Assembly: GCA_009885185.1 (NCBI GenBank)
Contig: VFLF01000053.1
Span: 1 to 15,817, forward strand
Length of the DNA: 15,817 nt
Source of the DNA: Nitrosomonadales bacterium
GTDB lineage: Bacteria; Pseudomonadota; Gammaproteobacteria; Burkholderiales; SG8-41
Direction: 5' to 3'
This document shows positions 8,185-14,677 of the stretch, in pieces. Position numbers and translations under genes: made by a program. Below the pieces are notes generated by a model. The model did not search any database. It was not told where the DNA came from and saw nothing but the letters and a program-made list of their open reading frames with translations. How positions within the stretch are numbered: position 1 is the stretch's first letter; each line of letters starts with the position of its first letter.

Positions 8185-8303
8185 GGATCGAGGATTGCGG
8201 ATTGAGAGACCAACGGGATGCCAAGCATGGCGCGCAAACCAGGTAACGTAAGCGCGCCAGAGGCCGCGACCAGCGCTCAATCCTCAATCCTCAATCCTAA
8301 ATC
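8178..8303 (+). repeat. Inverted arrays of a GGATTGA heptamer flanking the recG start
   Basis: The left array (8178-8205) is four tandem heptamers: GGATTGA, GGATCGA, GGATTGC, GGATTGA. The right array (8277-8303) is the same unit on the other strand: TCAATCC three times, then TAAATC. The arms can pair over about 22 bases with two mismatches around a loop of roughly 70 bases that contains the recG start codons. The left array includes the ridA stop codon, and the right array is translated as RecG residues 21-29. This may be a dispersed repeat family or a regulatory hairpin. Confidence 0.85.
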
Positions 8304-10437
8304 TTCTCTGGCAGGCTTAAGCAAAGGCACTCTCGACAAACTCGCCAGGCTCAACATCGCCAGCAAGTTCGATCTGGTGTTGCATCTGCCGCTGCGCTAC
8401 GACGATGAAACGCATTTGTATCCGGTGAAGGACGCGCCCACCGGGCGCGAGGTGCTGATTGAGGCCGTGGTGACGGAATGCGACATCAAGTACCGCCCGC
8501 GCCGCCAGTTGGTATGCCATCTCGAAGACGGCAGCGGCACGGTGACAATGCGGTTTTTCAGTTTCTACGGCAGCCAGGTCAAGCATTTCGCCGCAGGTAC
8601 GCGCATCCGCGCCTTCGGTGAAATCCGTCAGGGTTTTTTTGGCGCGGAGATGGTGCATCCGCGTTACCGCGTGGTCGAACCCGGCACGCCGGTGGCCGAG
8701 GCGCTGACGCCGGTGTATCCCGCCACTGCCGGCATGGGGCAGGACACGCTGCGCAAACTGATTGCGCGCGCGCTGGCCTCTGAAAAACTCGACGACACGC
8801 TACCCGGCGCGTTGCTGAAAAAGGTAAGGCTGCCGCCATTTCGCGAGGCCGTGCGTTTGCTGCACAACCCGCCGCCGGATGTGTCGCAGGATGATCTGCA
8901 AACGCGCGAGCACCCCGCGTGGCGACGCGTGAAATTCGACGAGCTGCTGGCGCAACAACTGTCGATGCGCCTGCATCAGCAAAAACGGCGCGGCGTGGGC
9001 GCGCCCGCCCTGCAACCCAAGGGCACGCTGGTCAGCCGCCTGCTGAAAGCCCTGCCGTTTCAGTTGACGCAGGCGCAGCAGCGCGCCGTCGCGCAGATAC
9101 GAGAAGACCTGTCGAAGCCGCATCCGATGCAGCGCCTGTTGCAGGGCGATGTCGGCAGCGGCAAAACCGTGGTGGCCGCGATTGCCGCCTTGCAGTGCGT
9201 GGAAAATAAATTTCAGGTGGCGCTGATGGCGCCGACCGAAATTTTGGCCGAGCAGCACTACCGCAAGTTTTCCAGTTGGCTGGCGCCGCTGGGCATCGAG
9301 GTGGCGTGGCTCTCGGGAAGCACTAAAAAAAGTGATAAAAAACAAATACTTAAAAAAATAGCCGCAGGGGATGTCCCGGTGGTGGTGGGCACTCACGCGT
9401 TGTTTGAGGACGACGTGGTGTTCAACAATTTGGGCCTGGCGATCATCGACGAGCAGCATCGCTTCGGCGTGCGCCAGCGGCTCGCGCTGCGGTTGAAAGG
9501 CACGCATGGTGTGGCGGCCGACGATGCCGAATCCGCGACTCAGGCGCAGCCGCACCAGTTGATGATGAGCGCGACGCCCATACCGCGCACGCTGGCAATG
9601 AGCTACTACGCCGATCTCGATGTGTCGGTGATTGATGAACTACCGCCGGGGCGCACGCCGGTCACCACCAAGCTGGTGTCCGACACCCGCCGCGACGAAG
9701 TGATCGCGCGCGTGCGCGATGCCTGCGCGCGCGGCAGTCAGGCGTACTGGGTGTGTCCGCTGGTCGAAGAAATCGAAGCCGAGGCTGAAACCGCAGACGT
9801 CAAACCGGCGAAGCCCTCACGCAAGCCCGGTCGCGCAGGCCTCGAAGCGCTGCAACTCAAAGCCGCGATGGAAACCTACGAGACGTTGAGCGCCGCCTTC
9901 CCTGATCTTAAAGTGGGCCTCGCGCACGGGCGGCTAAAGAGCGAGGAAAAATCCGCCGTGATGGGCGCCTTCCAGCGCAACGAGGTGCAATTGCTGGTGG
10001 CCACCACGGTGATCGAAGTCGGCGTCGATGTGCCGAATGCCTCGCTGATGGTGATCGAAAACGCCGAGCGCATGGGGCTGTCGCAGTTGCATCAGTTGCG
10101 CGGGCGCGTCGGGCGCGGCGCGGCGCAAAGCGCCTGCATACTGCTCTATCGCACGCCGCTGTCGCTGATGGCGCGTGAACGGCTGAAAATCATTTTTGAA
10201 AACACCGACGGTTTTGAAGTCGCGCGTCACGATCTCAGAATGCGCGGCCCCGGTGAATTGCTCGGCGCGCGGCAAAGCGGCGTGCCGCTGCTGCGTTTTG
10301 CCGATTTGTCGGCCGATGTCGATTTGCTCGATGCCGCGCGCGATGCGGCGGCAATGCTGCTCACCGAAAACCCGCCTGCGGCGCAGGCGCACCTGGAACG
10401 ATGGCTTTCCGGGAGAGGGGAGTTTCTTAAGGTGTGA
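8218..10437 (+). CDS. recG: ATP-dependent DNA helicase RecG
   Basis: The 739-residue product is RecG, the superfamily 2 helicase that remodels stalled replication forks and branch-migrates Holliday junctions. In order: an unusual N-terminal extension with repeat-derived residues 21-30, the wedge/OB region (FDLVLHLPLRYDDET, then VVTECDIKYRPRRQLVCHLEDGSG), Walker A GDVGSGKT at 310-317, APTEILAEQH, the DEQH box at 411-414, SATPIPRT from 451, and the C-terminal motifs GLAHGRLKSEEK, TTVIEVGVDVPNAS and HQLRGRVGRG. A lysine/proline-rich insert (about 521-545) makes it longer than E. coli RecG at 693. Codons 369-381 carry three long A runs. Two ATGs (8218 and 8227) are possible; neither has a strong ribosome site, and no later start precedes the conserved part. 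It follows ridA by 33 bases. Confidence 0.97.
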   Translation: MPSMARKPGNVSAPEAATSAQSSILNPKSSLAGLSKGTLDKLARLNIASKFDLVLHLPLRYDDETHLYPVKDAPTGREVLIEAVVTECDIKYRPRRQLVCHLEDGSGTVTMRFFSFYGSQVKHFAAGTRIRAFGEIRQGFFGAEMVHPRYRVVEPGTPVAEALTPVYPATAGMGQDTLRKLIARALASEKLDDTLPGALLKKVRLPPFREAVRLLHNPPPDVSQDDLQTREHPAWRRVKFDELLAQQLSMRLHQQKRRGVGAPALQPKGTLVSRLLKALPFQLTQAQQRAVAQIREDLSKPHPMQRLLQGDVGSGKTVVAAIAALQCVENKFQVALMAPTEILAEQHYRKFSSWLAPLGIEVAWLSGSTKKSDKKQILKKIAAGDVPVVVGTHALFEDDVVFNNLGLAIIDEQHRFGVRQRLALRLKGTHGVAADDAESATQAQPHQLMMSATPIPRTLAMSYYADLDVSVIDELPPGRTPVTTKLVSDTRRDEVIARVRDACARGSQAYWVCPLVEEIEAEAETADVKPAKPSRKPGRAGLEALQLKAAMETYETLSAAFPDLKVGLAHGRLKSEEKSAVMGAFQRNEVQLLVATTVIEVGVDVPNASLMVIENAERMGLSQLHQLRGRVGRGAAQSACILLYRTPLSLMARERLKIIFENTDGFEVARHDLRMRGPGELLGARQSGVPLLRFADLSADVDLLDAARDAAAMLLTENPPAAQAHLERWLSGRGEFLKV

Positions 10438-10505
10438 TGCTGAGAAGAGCACCGCATAGGCCGTTCCTGCGATAATCCCCGGCAAAACAAAAACCCCGGA
10501 TCGAA

Positions 10506-11048
10506 GTGACATCAGCAACAACCCGTATGCCTTGCGATAAGCTCTGGCGACCCGCGCCCTGTGCGGCAGGCGCCTACCAGCAGTGGCTCATCGACCGCGG
10601 TTCGCTCACGCAACGCATCGAGTCGCGTTCGCCGGGGATGACGGTCAAGGTGCTCTTTCAGGGGCGCCGCCGTTTGCATCGCGACGAGCGCTTTCTCGTG
10701 CGCGGGGGCGGCGCGTTGGCACTGACGCGCGACGTGTTGTTGTACTGCGGCAACACCCCCGTGGTTTACGCGCATAGCGTGCTTGCGCCCGGCGATCGCG
10801 GCGCGGGCTGGCGGCTGATGCAGGGCATGGGGTCGCGCCCGCTGGGCGCGGCGCTGTTTACCGATCCGCGTATCCGGCGGCTGATGTTGCGCCAGCGCGT
10901 GCTCAGCCGTAGCCACGAGTTATACCAACGCGCTGCGCGCTTTGTGACATTCAACAGCACGCCGTGGGCGCGGCGTTCGCTGTTTATCGCCGGTAATTCG
11001 CCTATACTAGTGACCGAAGTATTTCTGCCTGGAGTCGTGACACTGTGA
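10506..11048 (+). CDS. ubiC: Chorismate lyase UbiC
   Basis: The 180-residue product removes pyruvate from chorismate to give 4-hydroxybenzoate, the first committed step of ubiquinone synthesis, in the cytoplasm. It aligns along its length with E. coli UbiC: WLIDRGSLTQRIE near the start, TRDVLLYCGNTPVV with R75 at the active-site arginine, RPLGAALF (111-118), and LVTEVFLP with E171 at the catalytic glutamate. A second active-site arginine of the E. coli enzyme (AGRTVV) appears as histidine 90 (YAHSVL). The GTG start at 10506 has GGA upstream; the ATG at 10527 would remove seven residues and has no ribosome site. The 68-base gap after recG contains no convincing terminator. The stop overlaps the ubiA GTG start, indicating co-translation. 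Confidence 0.92.
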   Translation: MTSATTRMPCDKLWRPAPCAAGAYQQWLIDRGSLTQRIESRSPGMTVKVLFQGRRRLHRDERFLVRGGGALALTRDVLLYCGNTPVVYAHSVLAPGDRGAGWRLMQGMGSRPLGAALFTDPRIRRLMLRQRVLSRSHELYQRAARFVTFNSTPWARRSLFIAGNSPILVTEVFLPGVVTL

Positions 11049-11920
11049 CGCTGACGGAAAAACTGACTGCTTACGAAAAGCTGATGCGGCTCGACAAGCC
11101 CATTGGCATCCTGCTGCTACTATGGCCGGCCTTGTGGGCGCTGTGGTTCGCCGCCCCGCGCATGCAGCGCGTGGACATCCTGCTGATTTTTGTGCTGGGC
11201 ACCATCCTCATGCGCTCCGCCGGGTGCGTGATCAACGATTATGCCGACCGCAACATCGATCCGCACGTCAAGCGCACCAAGGATCGTCCGCTCGCCACCG
11301 GCCTCGTCAGCCCGAAAGAGGCGCTGATTATCGCGGGCGTGTTGCTGTTGTTGTCGTTCATACTGGTGTTGTTTCTCAACAAGCTCACCATCGCGTTGTC
11401 GGTGGTGGCGCTGGTGGTGGCGGCATCCTACCCGTACTCCAAGCGCTTCTTTCCGCTGCCGCAGGCGTGGCTGGGCATCGCCTTCGGCATGTCGATTCTG
11501 ATGGCGTTTACCGCGTATCGTAACAATCTGCCGCCGATTGCGTGGTGGTTGTTCGTGGCCAATATTTTCTGGGCCATCGCCTACGACACCGAGTACGCGA
11601 TGGTGGATCGCGACGACGACATGCGGCTTAACATCAAGTCTTCGGCACTGCTGTTCGGCGTATTTGACGTGGCGGCGGTGATGGTGTGCCATGGCCTGTT
11701 CATTGCCATCATGGCCGGCATCGGACTGTGGACGAAGCTGGGCCTGGCGTATTACGTGGGGCTGGCGCTGGCCTGTGGCATGATCCTGCACCAGTACCAA
11801 CTCATCAAGACGCGGGATCGCGACAAGTGCTTCGAGGCGTTCCGTAACAATAACTGGGCCGGCATGGCGATCTTTGCCGGCCTTGCACTCGATATGTATC
11901 ACCGCATTCGTATTTTCTGA
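11045..11920 (+). CDS. ubiA: 4-hydroxybenzoate polyprenyltransferase UbiA
   Basis: The 291-residue integral membrane enzyme attaches the polyprenyl tail to 4-hydroxybenzoate at the 3 position, using a polyprenyl diphosphate held by Mg ions. Both aspartate-rich motifs are present: NDYADRNID (64-72) and DTEYAMVDRDDD (181-192), with several hydrophobic segments between and after them (for example 45-60, 92-112, 115-130, 142-158). The GTG start overlaps the ubiC stop (GTGA), with GGAG ten bases upstream, so the product of UbiC passes to an enzyme made from the same message. Length matches E. coli UbiA (290). A Bug gene follows after 14 bases and may be co-transcribed. Confidence 0.97.
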   Translation: MTLTEKLTAYEKLMRLDKPIGILLLLWPALWALWFAAPRMQRVDILLIFVLGTILMRSAGCVINDYADRNIDPHVKRTKDRPLATGLVSPKEALIIAGVLLLLSFILVLFLNKLTIALSVVALVVAASYPYSKRFFPLPQAWLGIAFGMSILMAFTAYRNNLPPIAWWLFVANIFWAIAYDTEYAMVDRDDDMRLNIKSSALLFGVFDVAAVMVCHGLFIAIMAGIGLWTKLGLAYYVGLALACGMILHQYQLIKTRDRDKCFEAFRNNNWAGMAIFAGLALDMYHRIRIF

Positions 11921-11934
11921 AAGAAGGGTTTCTC

Positions 11935-12900
11935 ATGGTCTACGCACACCGTTTCGTTGTCGTTGTTGCTGTCGTTGTCGCCGCGTCGCCTGCCGTTTTT
12001 GCCCAGACCTATCCCACCAAGTCCATCCGCGTGGTAGTGCCCTTCGCCGCCGGCAGTGCCACCGACACCGTGGGGCGCAGCTACACCGCCAAGTTCAACG
12101 AGCTGCTGGGGCAATCCGGCATCATCGATAACCGTCCCGGCGCCAATGGTTTGATCGGCGCGGAGGCGGTGGCCAAGGCCGCGCCGGACGGCTACACCAT
12201 TTTGTGCGGCACCAACAGCACCAATGCGGCGCTGGTGAGCCTGTATAAAAAACTGCCGTACGATCAGGAAAAAGATTTCATGCCGATCGCGTTCCTGGGT
12301 TCGGTGCCTTTGATCGTCGCGGTGAACAACAGCCTGCCGGCGAAAACGTTGAAAGACATGATCGCGCTGGCGAAAGCCAAGCCCGGCGAGTTTTTGTATG
12401 CCTCTGCCAGTACTTCGCAGCGCGTGTCCACCGAAATGTTCGCCAATATGGCGGGTATCAAGTTGACCATGGTGCCGTATAAAAGCTCGCCGCACGCGAT
12501 TACCGACTTGATTGCCGGGCAGGTGATGATGTTTACCGCCGATCTCGCGGTGACCATGCCACAGGTCAAGGCCGGCAAGATACGCGGCCTGGCGGTGACA
12601 TCGCAAAAGCGCACCGCGCTGATCGATCTGCCGACGGTGGAAGAAGCCGCGGGTCTGAAAGGCTATGAGCTGATCGCGTGGTTCGCCGCGTATGCGCCGC
12701 GCGGTACGCCGCCGGCAGTGATCGAGCGCTTGAACACCGCCATCAATCAGGCCGCCAACAGCAAGGACGTGAAAGACCGGCTGATCGCGTTTGGCGTCGA
12801 AACCAGCCCGCACACCCCCGTGCAACTGGCGGAACGCACGCGCGTCGAAACCATCAAGTGGGCCAAGGCGATCAAAGATGCCGGCATCCAGCCTGAATAA
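11935..12900 (+). CDS. Bug/TctC-family periplasmic solute-binding protein
   Basis: The 321-residue secreted receptor of the tripartite tricarboxylate transporter type has a valine- and alanine-rich signal peptide (cleavage near VFA-QTYP), then YPTKSIRVVVPFAAGSATD, TVGRSYTAKF, IIDNRPGANGLIGAEAVAKA, APDGYTIL, LPTVEEAAG, and a closing KWAKAIKDAGIQPE helix. A sequence AGAAGGG lies about seven bases before the ATG. It shares TDTVGRS and the overall plan with the Bug protein at 3779-4738, so they are paralogues, but their ligand-contact regions differ. Its last 23 bases overlap the atuA start. No TctA or TctB gene is near, so transport may rely on a distant pair, or it may act as a sensor. Its tight coupling suggests the AtuA substrate or a precursor as ligand; this is inference. 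Confidence 0.94.
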   Translation: MVYAHRFVVVVAVVVAASPAVFAQTYPTKSIRVVVPFAAGSATDTVGRSYTAKFNELLGQSGIIDNRPGANGLIGAEAVAKAAPDGYTILCGTNSTNAALVSLYKKLPYDQEKDFMPIAFLGSVPLIVAVNNSLPAKTLKDMIALAKAKPGEFLYASASTSQRVSTEMFANMAGIKLTMVPYKSSPHAITDLIAGQVMMFTADLAVTMPQVKAGKIRGLAVTSQKRTALIDLPTVEEAAGLKGYELIAWFAAYAPRGTPPAVIERLNTAINQAANSKDVKDRLIAFGVETSPHTPVQLAERTRVETIKWAKAIKDAGIQPE

Positions 12901-14233
12901 AATTCGCATCGGATGCGGCGCGGGCTACGCCGGCGATCGCTGGGAGCCCGCGCTCGAATGCGTTGAGCGTGGCGACATCGGTTATCTGGTTTATGAAACC
13001 CTCGCCGAGCGCACCATCGCGCTGGGCCAGCTTGAAAAGCTGCGCGATCCCGCGCGCGGCTACAACCCGATGCTGGAGGCGCGGTTAAGGCTGGTGTTAA
13101 AACCCGCGCTCGAACGCGGCATACGCATCGTCAGCAACATGGGCGCGGCGAATCCGCTGGCCGCCGGCGAAGCGGTGTTGCGCGTGGCGCGTGAACTGGG
13201 CATTGCAAAACTGAAAGTGGCGGTGGTGCTGGGCGATGATGTCACCGAACTGGTGCGCGGCATCGACGCGCCGTTGATGGAAAACGGTGAGCCGCTGGCA
13301 TCGATCAAGCCGCTGATGGTGTCGGCCAATGCGTACCTCGGCGCGGATGCGGTGGCGCAGGCGCTAGCGACCGGGGCGGATGTGGTGATTACCGGGCGCG
13401 TCGCCGATCCCTCATTATTCGTCGGTTGCATGCTCGACGGCCTGCGCTGGAGCAGCGAAGATTATTCCCGCCTCGGTCAGGCCACGGTCGCGGGACATTT
13501 GATGGAATGCGCCGGGCAGATCACCGGCGGGTATTTCGCCGACCCCGGCTTTAAAGACGTGGCGGGTCTGGCGCGGCTGGGTTTTCCTATTTGCGAAATG
13601 CACGCCGACGGCGCGGCGTTTATCACCAAGCCCGAGGGCAGCGGCGGCGCGGTGACGCTCGCCACCTGCAAGGAGCAGTTGTTGTATGAAGTGCATGACC
13701 CCGTACACTATGTCACGCCCGATTGCGTGGCGGATTTCAGCGGCGTGCGTTTCAGCGAAAGCGCGCACGATCACGTTGCGTTCACGGGCGGGCATGCCGC
13801 ACCGCGCACACCCACCTATAAAGTGAGCGTGGGCTATCGCGCCGGTTATGTCGGCGAGGGCCATATGACTTACGCCGGGCCGGGCGCGCTGAATCGCGCG
13901 AAACTGGCGGGCGATATTGTGCGCGAGCGTCTTGCGCTGCGCGGCATTCCGCTCGAAGAGCTGCGCGTGGATTTGATAGGGCACTCGTCGCTACATGCCG
14001 ATGCTTCACGCAACGATAACGCCGAACCCTACGAAATCCGCCTGCGCGTCACCGGACGTGCGCAACACAAATTGGATGCCGCCGCCGTCGGCGAAGAAGT
14101 GCAAACGCTCTACACCAACGGCCCCTGCGGCGGCGCCAGTGATTTCATGCAGGTGAAAGAAGTGGTCGGCGTACGCTCGATACTGCTCGATCGCAGCCGG
14201 GTGAAAACGGATGTGCGAGTGCTGTCGCTGTGA
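12878..14233 (+). CDS. AtuA-type (DUF1446) acyclic terpene utilisation family protein, short form
   Basis: The 451-residue product begins KIRIGCGAGYAGDR and carries DUF1446 hallmarks: YLVYETLAERTIALGQLEK, RGYNPMLEARL, IRIVSNMGAANP, ATGADVVITGRVADPSL, HLMECAGQITGGYFADPG and SVGYRAGYVGEGHMTYAGPGA. AtuA is encoded in the citronellol/geraniol catabolic cluster of pseudomonads, but its biochemical reaction is not established as far as I know, and DUF1446 proteins occur in many other catabolic settings. The frame is open upstream to 12791, deep inside the Bug gene, but the ATG at 12878 fits the family N-terminus and has AAGG nine bases upstream. The small domain that ends longer AtuA proteins is missing here and is encoded by the next gene. 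No other atu genes are in the window, so a terpene substrate is not demonstrated. Confidence 0.87.
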   Translation: MPASSLNKIRIGCGAGYAGDRWEPALECVERGDIGYLVYETLAERTIALGQLEKLRDPARGYNPMLEARLRLVLKPALERGIRIVSNMGAANPLAAGEAVLRVARELGIAKLKVAVVLGDDVTELVRGIDAPLMENGEPLASIKPLMVSANAYLGADAVAQALATGADVVITGRVADPSLFVGCMLDGLRWSSEDYSRLGQATVAGHLMECAGQITGGYFADPGFKDVAGLARLGFPICEMHADGAAFITKPEGSGGAVTLATCKEQLLYEVHDPVHYVTPDCVADFSGVRFSESAHDHVAFTGGHAAPRTPTYKVSVGYRAGYVGEGHMTYAGPGALNRAKLAGDIVRERLALRGIPLEELRVDLIGHSSLHADASRNDNAEPYEIRLRVTGRAQHKLDAAAVGEEVQTLYTNGPCGGASDFMQVKEVVGVRSILLDRSRVKTDVRVLSL

Positions 14234-14568
14234 AGCTGCGCGAGATTGCGCACTGCCGCGCCGGCGACAAAGGCAACACGCTGAACATTTCCGTGATCGC
14301 ACATGACGAGCGCGATTTTCGCCTGTTGCAGGATCAGGTGACGGTAGCGCGCGTGCGCCAGGCCTACGCAGGCCTGGTGAAGGGCGGCATTGATCGCTAC
14401 GAGCTGCCGAATATCGGCGCGCTGAATTTTGTGCTGCACGACGCGCTAGCGGGCGGCGTGACCACGTCGCTGTCGTCCGACCCGCACGGCAAGAGCTTTT
14501 CATCGATCATGGTGAATATCGATCTGCCGGAGCCGGAGGTGGCATATGGACGAAAGAGCAGGACGTAA
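14230..14568 (+). CDS. AtuA-like C-terminal ferredoxin-fold domain as a separate protein
   Basis: The 112-residue product matches the C-terminal domain of long AtuA-type proteins: REIAHCRAGDKGNTLNISVIA at the start (the R-x-GDKG-x-x-N-I signature), then GGIDRYELPNIGALNFVLHDAL and GGVTTSLSSDPHGKSF. Its GTG start overlaps the stop of the AtuA gene (GTGA), so the two are co-translated and very probably form one complex equivalent to the fused protein. The last eight or so residues (VAYGRKSRT) lie beyond the usual family end, next to a repeat, and may be an acquired tail. Function beyond association with AtuA is unknown. Confidence 0.85.
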   Translation: MKLREIAHCRAGDKGNTLNISVIAHDERDFRLLQDQVTVARVRQAYAGLVKGGIDRYELPNIGALNFVLHDALAGGVTTSLSSDPHGKSFSSIMVNIDLPEPEVAYGRKSRT

Positions 14569-14614
14569 GAGCAAAAAGTTCTTAGCCACAGATTTCACAG
14601 ATGAACACAGATAG
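14546..14614 (+). CDS. Possible 22-residue open frame with a strong ribosome binding site
   Basis: GGAGGT (14535-14540) lies five bases before an ATG, the best-spaced Shine-Dalgarno in the window. The frame (MDERAGRKSKKF...) ends at TAG 14612-14614; its second half is encoded by the left arm of the inverted repeat. It overlaps the end of the AtuA-domain gene in another frame. It could be a leader peptide, the decapitated start of a gene displaced by the repeat, or chance. The product is not recognisable. Confidence 0.25.
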   Translation: MDERAGRKSKKFLATDFTDEHR

Positions 14615-14661
14615 ACCAACACTACGGGTTTTAATCTGTGCTCATCTGTGAAATCTGTGGC
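14585..14661 (+). repeat. 28-bp inverted repeat built on CACAGAT, possible terminator before ubiD
   Basis: The left arm (14585-14612) begins GCCACAGATTTCACAGATG and the right arm (14634-14661) is its reverse complement with one mismatch, around a 21-base loop. Each arm contains three CACAGAT units about ten bases apart. Six bases after the right arm comes TTTTT (14668-14672), so the transcript could form a very stable terminator-like hairpin ending the bug-atuA module. Near-identical CACAGAT palindromes occur as dispersed intergenic repeats in many bacterial genomes, by general recollection. Confidence 0.9.
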
Positions 14662-14677
14662 GAATGGTTTTTAATTA

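Noticed and set aside
8800..9555. 251-codon minus-strand open frame opposite recG
   Set aside because: Antisense to conserved helicase motifs with no family resemblance of its own.
10438..10505. Terminator between recG and ubiC
   Set aside because: The two CCCCGG copies are a direct, not inverted, repeat, and no stem followed by a T run is present.
12791..12877. Upstream extension of atuA into the bug gene
   Set aside because: The extra 29 residues are arginine- and proline-rich, read over conserved Bug codons, and the family starts near KIRIGCGAG; the ATG at 12878 fits better.
11899..12909. 336-codon minus-strand open frame opposite the second Bug gene
   Set aside because: It mirrors the Bug gene exactly, has no recognisable domain, and is rich in H, R and G like other shadows.
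14546..14614. The small frame as a toxin or bacteriocin
   Set aside because: No hydrophobic segment or processing motif, and half of it is repeat sequence; kept only as a low-confidence open frame.
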